From the NCBI GenBank assembly GCA_035524095.1, contig DATKPK010000170.1, positions 1 to 8,247 on the forward strand: a DNA stretch of 8,247 nt. The letters run 5' to 3'. The stretch is from DATJUF01 sp035524095. GTDB lineage: Bacteria; Desulfobacterota; Binatia; Binatales; Binataceae. A program made the position numbers and the translations under genes. This document shows, piece by piece, positions 1 to 6,790 of this stretch. The stretch's first letter is position 1. Each line of letters starts with the position of its first letter. The notes beneath the pieces were generated by a model. The model was not told the origin of the DNA and did not search any database. It saw only the letters and a list, made by a program, of their open reading frames with translations.

Positions 1-177
1 CAAGATCGAAGGCGCGATGAGAAAAACGTTGAGCGGTCTCCACCAGGCATAGAAGAACAGTGATGCGAGGATCAGCCAGCGGAGTGCCAAAACGCGGGAC
101 AGGCGGCCAATTCCAAAGAAGACGATAACCGTGACCGGCACGAAGGCGAAGATAAACTCGTGGGAATTGAAAAGCAT
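1..177 (-). CDS. MBOAT-family O-acyltransferase, N-terminal part (cut by window edge)
   Basis: The 59 codons present start MLFNSHEFIFAF and continue with two hydrophobic stretches (about residues 8-23 and 33-46, the second containing LFFYAWW). This is the typical N-terminus of AlgI/DltB-like membrane-bound O-acyltransferases, which usually open with MLFNS.EF and run to about 450-500 residues. The catalytic His lies in the missing part, so activity cannot be judged. Such proteins sit in the inner membrane and pass acyl groups to extracellular polysaccharide or other acceptors; DltB takes its acyl group from a carrier protein. The ATG at 177 is preceded by GAGGT (plus positions 186-190) at 8 bases, which supports the start. 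It follows the MaoC-SDR gene by 72 bases on the same strand, with no terminator seen between them, so it is probably the next gene of the operon. The family call is strong; the acceptor is unknown. Confidence 0.85.
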   Translation of the reverse strand, partial: MLFNSHEFIFAFVPVTVIVFFGIGRLSRVLALRWLILASLFFYAWWRPLNVFLIAPSIL

Positions 178-249
178 TCGAGTCTACCTCATCAAGGTCG
201 CCGGTACTCCGAGCGTAGGTCGATGCAAGCCAGCAGCCGTGAAACGTAT

Positions 250-1728
250 CTAGATCGCAGGGGTGCGCTCGGCACTCAAAGCAGGTGCAGGCGCCGATTG
301 AACTCTTCGAACGACCGGCAGCATGATCTCCAACGGGTCAGCACTTTTCAGCGGCGGCAACGTTGCGGTCTGATCAGTTAAAAGACGGGGCAGCCTGTCC
401 GCAATCACGTGAATGTGGCCGGTTCTGCCATTCATATAGCTGCATAGAATCTCGCCCATCATCTTGGCCATGCTGTATTCGGCCATGCCAGGCGGTTTGC
501 TCTCAACGAATACGGTGGACGGATAATATACGGTCAAGGGCAGTTTAAGCTGGTCGAAGAAACGGTAACAATCATAAAATGCCTTGACGTAGACCTGGAT
601 GAATTCATCCAATAGGCTCGCGATAAAAAATTGCGTCTTCTGTCGTGTGATCTGAGGGGTCGCGAAGTAATAGAGATGAGTAACGTCCGCGTTTAGCTTT
701 GCCAATTGGCTGAATACGTCTTCTCGGACGTCGTAACGTAGTACCTTGCACACATCGTTTTCAACTTGAACATTGATTTCCCGAGCAAGCGTTGACGCGT
801 CATCCCGTCCAGTTGCGTAGGTTATGATGACCCTGCCGCCACCGGCCGCGATGATCTTTGCGGTCAGGGCGCCCAATCCACGGGATCCACCTATTATAAG
901 CGCTGTGCTACCTGAAAATTCCGTCGGCGCTACAAGCTTCGCAATATTCTCGGCTGACGCTTGGGCGACAGGCGGCCATCGCAAAAAGGCCTGTACCGAT
1001 CCTGACACCCCGGAACCGAAGACTTCCATCCGCATCATGCGGAATCGCTCATCGGTCTCTCTGACACGAAAGCCAATTCCGGGTCGTTCGGCCCTGTCCT
1101 CCAAGAACTCGATTGAAAATGCGGCAAATAGCGAATGTAGGCCGGGGCAAACCATACCGACCAGTGTGGACAAGAGCGCGACCGCGCTGGTTCGCTGAGC
1201 GCCGATGTAAGCTGTGGCGTAGCGAAACTGTTCCTCGATTAGCTGGGGCGAGGCGTAGTTATCAATCCAGCCCGAGCGCTCTGCCAGATCTTCGAGGCGG
1301 AGAAACTCGGTAGGTCTTTCTATTGCTATTGCATCGAGCTCTCCATCAATCGCCCTACCGTGGGCCGCCCGTCGGGAGCCGACTCCGACAATCAAGGTTA
1401 CGGATACTAGCTCATCGCATATAAGTTCCGCCCTGATCGATGTATCGCCGACCTCCCGGAGTACCAGCTGGACCGCGCTTCCAACAAAGATGAACTTGAT
1501 GAATTGGATCTTCAGGGAATTAATGCAATCTCTCACTAAGTTCAATTCGACGAGCTTATCTAGCGCCCACAGAACGGCATGCACTCCGTGCGCCACAGTT
1601 GAGCTCGCGTTGGTCCGGCGTGCAGTCAGGGGATCCAAGTGTATTGGATTGACGTCGCCCGATAGGCGGGCGAAAGAGAGCTGGTCGGCTTCGTCAAATG
1701 TTCGCGATGCCAAAGTACGAGGAAACAT
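250..1728 (-). CDS. Fusion of two MaoC-like hot-dog domains and a short-chain reductase (SDR)
   Basis: This 492-residue protein has three parts. Residues 1-125 form a MaoC-like hydratase fold with the catalytic signature D25-x-N27-P-x-H30 followed by AHGVH (46-50). Residues 155-255 look like a second, diverged hot-dog copy: CPGLHSLF (194-201) mirrors the AHGVH helix, and the strands after both are alike. The Asp/His pair is not evident in this copy. Residues 272-450 are a Rossmann SDR with GGSRGLG (280-286), a probable catalytic Ser404, and YSMAK (Tyr418, Lys422). Predicted chemistry is hydration or dehydration of a thioester plus NAD(P)H-dependent keto/hydroxy reduction, like DH and KR steps of polyketide synthesis, probably on the neighbouring carrier protein. 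The start lies 4 bases after the ACP stop with no clear ribosome binding site of its own, which suggests translational coupling. The domains are confident; the substrate and order of steps are not. Confidence 0.88.
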   Translation of the reverse strand: MFPRTLASRTFDEADQLSFARLSGDVNPIHLDPLTARRTNASSTVAHGVHAVLWALDKLVELNLVRDCINSLKIQFIKFIFVGSAVQLVLREVGDTSIRAELICDELVSVTLIVGVGSRRAAHGRAIDGELDAIAIERPTEFLRLEDLAERSGWIDNYASPQLIEEQFRYATAYIGAQRTSAVALLSTLVGMVCPGLHSLFAAFSIEFLEDRAERPGIGFRVRETDERFRMMRMEVFGSGVSGSVQAFLRWPPVAQASAENIAKLVAPTEFSGSTALIIGGSRGLGALTAKIIAAGGGRVIITYATGRDDASTLAREINVQVENDVCKVLRYDVREDVFSQLAKLNADVTHLYYFATPQITRQKTQFFIASLLDEFIQVYVKAFYDCYRFFDQLKLPLTVYYPSTVFVESKPPGMAEYSMAKMMGEILCSYMNGRTGHIHVIADRLPRLLTDQTATLPPLKSADPLEIMLPVVRRVQSAPAPALSAERTPAI

Positions 1729-1732
1729 GAGG

Positions 1733-1975
1733 TTAGCTCATCGTCTCTTTGAGTTGGCTGACAATTTCACCGACATTTTCGAAGGCCTCTATGTCCGCCA
1801 CTTTGAATTTCACGCCGAATTCGATTTCGACGGCGACGATAAAGTTGATGTAATTAAACGAATCCCAATTTTGAACGTCTTCTCGTCTCGTCGTCATCGA
1901 CAGTACGATTGATTCATCAAGCAAGAGATCGCGAAGGATCCTGCTCAACTTGCTGAGAACTTCTGCGTCGGTCAT
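1733..1975 (-). CDS. Stand-alone acyl carrier protein (FkbJ-like position)
   Basis: This 80-residue acidic protein has the length and helical pattern of an acyl carrier protein. The 4'-phosphopantetheine attachment site is Ser39 in W-DSF (37-40), followed by a helix rich in Ile/Val and the FGVKF turn (53-57), as in PKS/DltC-like carriers. Asp38 and Ser39 of the usual DSL signature are kept, with Phe in place of Leu. Its ATG overlaps the stop of the FkbH-like gene (ATGA), and GGAG lies 8 bases upstream inside that gene's end, so the two are translationally coupled. In FK506/FK520-type clusters the protein encoded beside FkbH is the carrier that receives the glyceryl group. The same role is inferred here, followed by processing by the MaoC-SDR protein and possible delivery to the MBOAT acyltransferase. 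No phosphopantetheinyl transferase is seen in the window. Confidence 0.92.
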   Translation of the reverse strand: MTDAEVLSKLSRILRDLLLDESIVLSMTTRREDVQNWDSFNYINFIVAVEIEFGVKFKVADIEAFENVGEIVSQLKETMS

Positions 1976-3891
1976 TTCGCAGGCTCCGACCGGGAAATAA
2001 ACGTCGACCGGACTTTATAGTCGTCTAAGTCCAGAGCCCAGCGGGTGACGCCATTGGTGCCGTTTCTCTGATGCAAAGGAGAGAATCCGAGAGTCGCATA
2101 AAGCTCGCCAACTATTCCGTTTTTGGGCGTTGGGATGTAGTTGGCACGAAACACCCTGACTCCTCGGTGTCGAGCTTCATCCACCGCGATATTCATGGCT
2201 TCAAATTCGAGCTGCCGGCCGAAAACGCGGCAGCTCATAACCCAATTTTCGATCTCAAATATCTCCAACTGCTGTGGATCTGGCCGAAGAATCATCGCGC
2301 TGACCAGGCCATTGTCGCCATACCTGTCCACGAGCCGAAATTGCAACGTCATCGAATAGGGCTCTGACGCGACACCCGCGACCTCTTCCTGAGAGTACCG
2401 TCGCGTTGTCGTGTTGAACTGGTTGGTTTTGTTATAGAGCTGCGTAACACGAATAAGGTCGGCAGGCATAAACCTGCCATATGCAACCGACATTTTGAGG
2501 TCTCGTAGGAAGTCGTCCAAGCTCCCTGACAATTTGATATGCGCTTGGCGTTCGAGATTGGCGGCATATTGCTCGGTCCGCCGCCGATCCTCGGCAGTGA
2601 AGGCAACCGTCTCAAAATATCCCGCGTCGGCCAGGCGTCGTACGTAGTATGCGATATCCTTTGGTAGCTCTGGAACGGCGACCATGGGCAAGCTCTGTCG
2701 AATACGAGCTCGCTCAACTGGATTGTCGTCCACAAAGACCAGACTATCGAGCCCTATGTTCAACTGAGCCGCGATGGCTTTGATGTTCTCGGCTTTGTCT
2801 TGCCAGTTCGCGACAAAGGCGGAAATGTCCGACCGTCGAAGCAGCATTTCGGGATGATCGGAGAATGCGGACTCGGCGATCGCGGAATCATTCTTCGAAC
2901 AAACCGCCAGGATGACCCCTCGCTCCTTGAGCCTCTTTGCGTAGCGCTGCAGAGCCAAGTGAGCTTCGCCAACTGCGCTGCCTTCTCCGAGAACGAGGCC
3001 CTCAACGCCATCATCGCCGACGACGCCGCCCCATAGCGTATTGTCAAGATCGAAGACGAGACATTTTCTTGAGAGGCCGCGTTGGGCAGCTACGATGCGT
3101 GCGACCATCTCGCCATATAGCAATGACGCTTCTGGAGCGATTTCGAACTTGCCCTGAAGCCAGCTTGACATGTTAAACCACGTATCGATCCCATCACGTT
3201 CGCTGGCACGTGCAACATCCAAGAGTAACACGTTTTCTTCGGCCGCTGCCTTAACCAGCTGATCGTTTAGTTGTGAAATTACGTGCGCCGGAGCTGCTGG
3301 AACGAGCCGGTCGTAGTTTCCGAATATCGGTTCGGCGACATTGAGAAAGGTTTGCTGTATGATGCTGGCGTTGAAATCCTCGCGCGCCCTGCGCCACAGT
3401 AACCGAAGTTCTTCGATTGACCGCGCTGTCGTCTCGTCAACTTCTGAAGCTGTTGCCGCGAGCGGCAATTCGTTGATGGTCGGCCTTGCCGAAATCGACA
3501 GCAGGATCAGGTGGGGTGAGAATCGATAAAGCGCGGAGCTTGAATGGAGCAAGTCGTGCCGATATTGCCCATATTGTCCTGTCTCGACTTCGATCAGGAG
3601 TCGTCGTCGTAGACCCGCAATTCGGATCGCCGACGATAAATGGTTCACGGTCGACGAGGCAAGTATGGCGAGCCGTATGGTCGTGAATGAAGACACGGTA
3701 TCCGGGCTGGATCGCGCCAGGGCCCGATCCAGCGCCCGGTCAAGCTGAAGGGTTTCAAGATAGCCGAGTTGGTGTTGAGCAAGCGAAGCAAGCGCTCCAA
3801 GACAGTCCGCTAAATTCGAATAGTCCATAGCCGCCGCCAGCTCTGCGCGAAAATTGGAGGCAGTTGGCAGCCATGTCATGATCGGAGGCAT
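1972..3891 (-). CDS. FkbH-like HAD-IIIC phosphatase/acyl-loading protein with C-terminal GNAT-like domain
   Basis: The 639 residues match the usual full FkbH-like length and order. The N-terminal region (about 1-270) is the FkbH-type alpha/beta domain, with LAILASSTVNHL at 75-86 where that domain's first strand falls. The HAD core (about 276-410) carries FDLDNTLWGG (Asp281 and Asp283), VCSKND (330-335), Lys366 and FVDDNP (386-391). The C-terminal GNAT-like domain (about 430-620) contains YNKTNQFN (486-493) and VMSCRVFGR (551-559). Characterised relatives take 1,3-bisphosphoglycerate, dephosphorylate it and load D-glycerate as a thioester on an ACP. The next gene is exactly such a carrier. The ATG at 3891 has AGAGGT 5 bases upstream; a second in-frame ATG lies at codon 5. 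The usual partners for methoxymalonyl-ACP (FkbG methyltransferase, FkbI acyl-CoA dehydrogenase, FkbK) are absent, so the end product must differ. All key motifs look intact. Confidence 0.94.
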   Translation of the reverse strand: MPPIMTWLPTASNFRAELAAAMDYSNLADCLGALASLAQHQLGYLETLQLDRALDRALARSSPDTVSSFTTIRLAILASSTVNHLSSAIRIAGLRRRLLIEVETGQYGQYRHDLLHSSSALYRFSPHLILLSISARPTINELPLAATASEVDETTARSIEELRLLWRRAREDFNASIIQQTFLNVAEPIFGNYDRLVPAAPAHVISQLNDQLVKAAAEENVLLLDVARASERDGIDTWFNMSSWLQGKFEIAPEASLLYGEMVARIVAAQRGLSRKCLVFDLDNTLWGGVVGDDGVEGLVLGEGSAVGEAHLALQRYAKRLKERGVILAVCSKNDSAIAESAFSDHPEMLLRRSDISAFVANWQDKAENIKAIAAQLNIGLDSLVFVDDNPVERARIRQSLPMVAVPELPKDIAYYVRRLADAGYFETVAFTAEDRRRTEQYAANLERQAHIKLSGSLDDFLRDLKMSVAYGRFMPADLIRVTQLYNKTNQFNTTTRRYSQEEVAGVASEPYSMTLQFRLVDRYGDNGLVSAMILRPDPQQLEIFEIENWVMSCRVFGRQLEFEAMNIAVDEARHRGVRVFRANYIPTPKNGIVGELYATLGFSPLHQRNGTNGVTRWALDLDDYKVRSTFISRSEPAK

Positions 3892-3941
3892 GTCTTACCT
3901 CTTTGAAGCACCCATCATGGAATCAAACCAAGGTCCTACGA

Positions 3942-5720
3942 TTACTTGGGCCCACGCGTTGTCTTGAGATATGCAGCAATGGCTTCGGCATGCACCTCGC
4001 CAAGACCCGTCTCGGGCATACGTGTCCCGTGTGCGACACTCTGGGGATTGGTGATGAATCTCTTCATCAGCGATTCCGTCCAGGCATCGTGGCGACTCGC
4101 AAGCGCGGCAGAATAGCCGAAATCCGGAACAGCAGCGACGCGGCGTCCAATGACACCGTTTAGGGGAGGGCCGATGCCGATTTCTCCCGCTAGTCCGTGA
4201 CAGTTCGCGCAAGCACCAAGGAAATATGCGTGGCCACGTTCCTCGGTCGTCATTGCCGACGGCGAAGGCGCTTCCTCCGGTGACGGGGGCGGCAGTGAAG
4301 ACAAGCCCCTGACTTCGATATGCTGTGCGTCTTTACGATGCATTTCTGCGTTGCGCACCAGCAGGAGTGAGCCATCATCCGCGAGAATCGCCAAACGCCC
4401 GTCTGGCATGGAAATGATGTCACGCAGACGATATCCGTCGAAGTGGATCGGTTCGGCGTAAACAATGTCGTCGCCATCCGTCTTCAAGACGTAGAGCGTA
4501 TTCCCTCTCAGGGAACACATGAGAAGACTATCCGACCAGTTCGGGAACTCCCTGGGGTCGGGCGCGATGATGCTTGTTGGGGCCACTGACGGTACGAACG
4601 CAAAGCGCGGCCGCGTGTATCCGTCGTGCCTGCCAGGTCGTGGGTTGAAGGGCCAATTCTTCGGCGGATATCCATAGACCATGCCGTACGTCACGATCGG
4701 CCAGCCATAATTGCGGCCCTCGATCATTAGATTGACTTCGTCGCCACCCTGGGGGCCGTTTTCGGTTTCCCAGATGCGACCGTCGGGCGCGATTGTCAAA
4801 CCCAAGGGATTGCGTAGCCCAACAGCGAAATGGCGGGATGCTCCCGTCTTGATGTTGAGTTCGATTAATTTGCCGAGGTCATTCGTGGGATCCATCGACA
4901 CGGCTCGGCTGTCGTAAAAGCCGTCCATTTGATGATCGCCGACCGCGACCAGGATCGTATCGTCGGTCCGCCGCACCATGCGACCTCCGGACTGAATGCC
5001 GACAAAGAGGTAGCCACGGTCCTTGAGCGGCACGCACGGGTTGGCGGTCCACACATCACTCCAGCTACTCGTCGGCCGGACGATTTCGTCGTTGACTTCG
5101 AGCGAAACCTTACCGACCACGAATTCAAAGCAGGTCCCGGCAAATCGATTGAAACTCGCATACAGGTCATAGCTGTTAGCACCAGTCCGGATCGCCAGGA
5201 GAGCATGTGTGCGGAAGAATGCGACATTGAACAGCGGCTGCTTGTAAAGCGGATCCTTGCGCAAGCCTTCGATGTTCATGGGCACGCGCAGGTCTAGCGA
5301 ATGCAATTGGTAGCGTGCGTCCAGGTAGCTCAGTTGTCCGTGGGGTGATGCGATCAGGATGTTGCCGCCCACTTCGGCAAGACTACCGCCATCGATTGTG
5401 ACCCCTGAGATTCTGGCGATAGCAACTTGTATGACGTGAAGATTTGTGTTCACGTCCCGCCACGGAACGACTTGCGTTAAGGGGATAGTTTGGATCAATT
5501 TGCGGTGCACCGCGGAGATAGCTCGGGAGGGCAAGTCTTTGCGCTGGAGCCACATACCGACGATAACTCCTAGCAAGGCGACACTAGCGAGGGCCAGTAC
5601 AACCAGGATGCCCTTCGTCCGCTTCCCCGGCCAGCCAACGATTGCGCGAAAACGATCTGTGCGCCGGATCGGATATGCGCTTTTCTCCTTGAGGGAACTC
5701 CGATCCGTTAGCCAATCCAC
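3942..5720 (-). CDS. Membrane-anchored PQQ-dependent sugar (aldose) dehydrogenase with C-terminal cytochrome c domain
   Basis: This 592-residue protein has a basic cytoplasmic N-terminus, one membrane helix (about 37-58) and then a periplasmic glucose/sorbosone-dehydrogenase beta-propeller (about 90-460). Landmarks are VGDHQMDG (260-267), LRNPLGL (302-308, with Arg303), ENGPQGGDEVN (320-330) and NYGWP (337-341), the signature run of soluble aldose sugar dehydrogenases. A Pro/Ser/Glu-rich linker (475-490) leads to a cytochrome c domain with the haem-binding CANCH (504-508) and a likely axial Met568 in GTRMPE. It should oxidise a sugar or similar alcohol/hemiacetal in the periplasm and pass electrons through its own haem to the respiratory chain. 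The start is GTG, supported by a strong AAGGGGGAGGAG 4 bases upstream. It lies 50 bases before the FkbH-like gene with no evident terminator, so co-transcription is likely. The substrate is unknown, and no PQQ biosynthesis genes are seen. Confidence 0.93.
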   Translation of the reverse strand: MDWLTDRSSLKEKSAYPIRRTDRFRAIVGWPGKRTKGILVVLALASVALLGVIVGMWLQRKDLPSRAISAVHRKLIQTIPLTQVVPWRDVNTNLHVIQVAIARISGVTIDGGSLAEVGGNILIASPHGQLSYLDARYQLHSLDLRVPMNIEGLRKDPLYKQPLFNVAFFRTHALLAIRTGANSYDLYASFNRFAGTCFEFVVGKVSLEVNDEIVRPTSSWSDVWTANPCVPLKDRGYLFVGIQSGGRMVRRTDDTILVAVGDHQMDGFYDSRAVSMDPTNDLGKLIELNIKTGASRHFAVGLRNPLGLTIAPDGRIWETENGPQGGDEVNLMIEGRNYGWPIVTYGMVYGYPPKNWPFNPRPGRHDGYTRPRFAFVPSVAPTSIIAPDPREFPNWSDSLLMCSLRGNTLYVLKTDGDDIVYAEPIHFDGYRLRDIISMPDGRLAILADDGSLLLVRNAEMHRKDAQHIEVRGLSSLPPPSPEEAPSPSAMTTEERGHAYFLGACANCHGLAGEIGIGPPLNGVIGRRVAAVPDFGYSAALASRHDAWTESLMKRFITNPQSVAHGTRMPETGLGEVHAEAIAAYLKTTRGPK

Positions 5721-5724
5721 TCAA

Positions 5725-5736
5725 CTCCTCCCCCTT
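5725..5736 (-). promoter_or_regulatory. Strong ribosome binding site deciding the GTG start of the PQQ dehydrogenase
   Basis: On the minus strand AAGGGGGAGGAG is followed by TTGA and then GTG (5720-5718). The purine run is an extended match to the anti-Shine-Dalgarno sequence at normal spacing. It fixes the GTG as the start, in frame with the basic N-terminus and the membrane helix. Confidence 0.75.
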
Positions 5737-6045
5737 ATGGGAGCAACTCCACAACGCCGACAGTTCGGTGGGGAAGCCTCTCGAAATCAGGGGAGGGGAA
5801 GAGAGCGGCCATAAGGGCCGGCTCCGATCAGCGCGACACCTGCATTACCAGCCACGGTTTATTTCTCCGAAATATTAAATACAAGAATCTGAAGAACCAC
5901 TTGGAGATAATTAGGGCTAGAGGGGAATGGCAAGGCGGTTTTGAGAAGCTCATTTCCTCGCGATGGTAAGCACTTACATTTCCTATTGCAGGGTTCCCGT
6001 GTAACGCGTCCGTGAATAATCGCCTTCAGTTTCGGGTTCGACGGG
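5737..6045. other. Non-coding leader/intergenic stretch upstream of the operon
   Basis: No convincing gene lies here on either strand. The part nearest the PQQ dehydrogenase is purine-rich (runs of G and A around 5790-5805) and holds a small hairpin: AGC+GGCC (5804-5810) pairs with GGCC+GCT (5816-5823), with one bulged G and a 5-base loop. It has no T tract, so it is not a terminator. Around 5860-5890 the sequence turns AT-rich. If transcription starts near 6060, this whole stretch would be a 5' untranslated leader of over 300 bases. I do not recognise a known riboswitch in it. Confidence 0.4.
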
Positions 6046-6094
6046 AATTAAATATGGCGATATTATTATTATACAATTAAATCGCCAATGTAAA
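6046..6094 (-). promoter_or_regulatory. Candidate promoter/operator for the minus-strand operon
   Basis: This very AT-rich segment contains, on the minus strand, a consensus -10 TATAAT (plus 6068-6073) with TTTACA (plus 6089-6094) upstream at a short 15-base spacing. The -10 sits inside an inverted repeat, GGCGAT (6056-6061) and ATCGCC (6081-6086) separated by 19 bases. AATTAAAT occurs as a direct repeat at 6046-6053 and 6075-6082. Such symmetry around a -10 could be a repressor site, though this is inference. A plus-strand candidate overlaps it (TTCGAC at 6037-6042, 18 bases, TATTAT at 6061-6066), so the site may be divergent. Confidence 0.4.
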
Positions 6095-6116
6095 TAGCAT
6101 TCTGGGTTAATGCAGA

Positions 6117-6132
6117 CGCGGTGCCAACCGCG
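6117..6132. repeat. GC-rich perfect hairpin upstream of the signal-peptide ORF
   Basis: CGCGGT (6117-6122) and ACCGCG (6127-6132) are exact reverse complements separated by the 4-base loop GCCA. No T run follows on either strand, so a terminator is unlikely. It lies between the AT-rich promoter region and the ATG at 6181, and it covers a possible GTG start at 6121, which argues against using that start. It may be a leader hairpin or an operator half-site pair. Confidence 0.4.
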
Positions 6133-6180
6133 ATGGCTTTATCGAAGGTTGAGGCCAACCGCTCCGCGACCGAGGCGATC

Positions 6181-6661
6181 ATGCGCGTTATTGCGGTTAC
6201 GATGATATTAGCGGCCTATGTTGCGATACATGCGAGCTCGGCTTCGGCGCAGAGCTTCGAAGATCGTGGGTCCATCATCCCGAACGTACAGGCTGAGCAG
6301 CGTCCGCAGATCAACAAACAGATTGACCCGCCTTCGCAACCGCGAACTCCGACCGAGAGGCCGGATCCCCAAATCCAATCTCCGATCGCGGCACGGCTGA
6401 CACATCACGGTTCACGATCTTTCAAGCAGCTTCCCTGGAAAGACTTTGTTCTGTTCAGATCGGACAGCTGTTCGACAGAGATGCGCCAACCGCTGACCGC
6501 ATTCTGCCTTTCGGCACGAGGGTGCGTATGACCGACCTTGTGAACAACGGGTCAGTAGTGGCTACGTCGCCGACCATGAAGCACATGGGCTCAGCCGCGA
6601 ACACTTCGTCGAGGCGGCGCTGCAACTTAGGTTAAGGAAATCTGGCTCGCGTCAAATATAA
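6181..6661 (+). pseudogene. Broken RlpA-like (double-psi beta-barrel) secreted lipoprotein/lytic-transglycosylase relic
   Basis: The ATG at 6181 follows GAGG at 5 bases and opens a clear signal peptide of about 23 residues ending in SASA|QS, then a Pro/Gln-rich mature stretch. That frame ends at 6531 with an unconvincing tail. In a different frame, 6462-6560 encodes GQLFDRDAPTADRILPFGTR, followed by VRMTDLVNNGSVV. This matches the RlpA/DPBB core pattern (GxxFD..A.TAA...LPFGT.VRVTNL.NG.SVVV). A third frame, 6563-6661, reads DHEAHG...FVEAALQL and resembles a worn version of the remaining RlpA segment (DRGP...ID.S.AAA). At least two frame changes and the loss of the ASWYG..F.G..TAS region explain this. 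RlpA cleaves naked peptidoglycan glycan strands in the periplasm. Alternatively, 6181-6531 alone may be expressed as a 116-residue secreted protein. Sequencing error is a less likely explanation because the core is also shortened. Confidence 0.55.
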
Positions 6662-6790
6662 GATAAAAGTCCAAGTTATCGCCCGGCGCTGCCGCTGCAA
6701 CTTTTTTCCGTTTTGAGACGATATGGTCGAAAAAAATCGATTTGGTGCCGCTGATTTCGTCGCCTCCCGGCGTAGGCATAGGGGCATATT

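Noticed and set aside
2349..2735. 128-codon minus-strand frame inside the FkbH-like gene, and similar long alternative frames in the other genes
   Set aside because: They lie wholly inside genes with intact catalytic motifs and have no motifs of their own, as expected of GC-biased shadow frames.
3915..3941. CCAAG/CTTGG inverted repeat between the PQQ dehydrogenase and FkbH genes, as a terminator
   Set aside because: Only 5 bp of stem around a 12-base loop and no T tract.
6028..6046. GGTTCGA-like sequence resembling a tRNA T-arm
   Set aside because: The flanking bases do not pair into a T-stem, and no acceptor, anticodon arm or CCA end can be found.
6121..6180. GTG at 6121 as the start of the secreted ORF
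   Set aside because: It lies inside the GC hairpin, has no ribosome binding site and would put 20 hydrophilic residues before the signal peptide; the ATG at 6181 has GAGG and gives a normal signal peptide.
6684..6707. CGGC-GCT-GCCG followed by a run of six T on the plus strand, as a possible terminator after the RlpA relic
   Set aside because: The stem is only 4 bp with a 3-base loop, and the T run starts 7 bases after the stem, too weak and too far for an intrinsic terminator.
6702..6735. TTTTTTC and GAAAAAA inverted repeat upstream of the acyltransferase
   Set aside because: Seven mostly A/T pairs over a 20-base loop can arise by chance in low-complexity sequence; no promoter geometry supports it.
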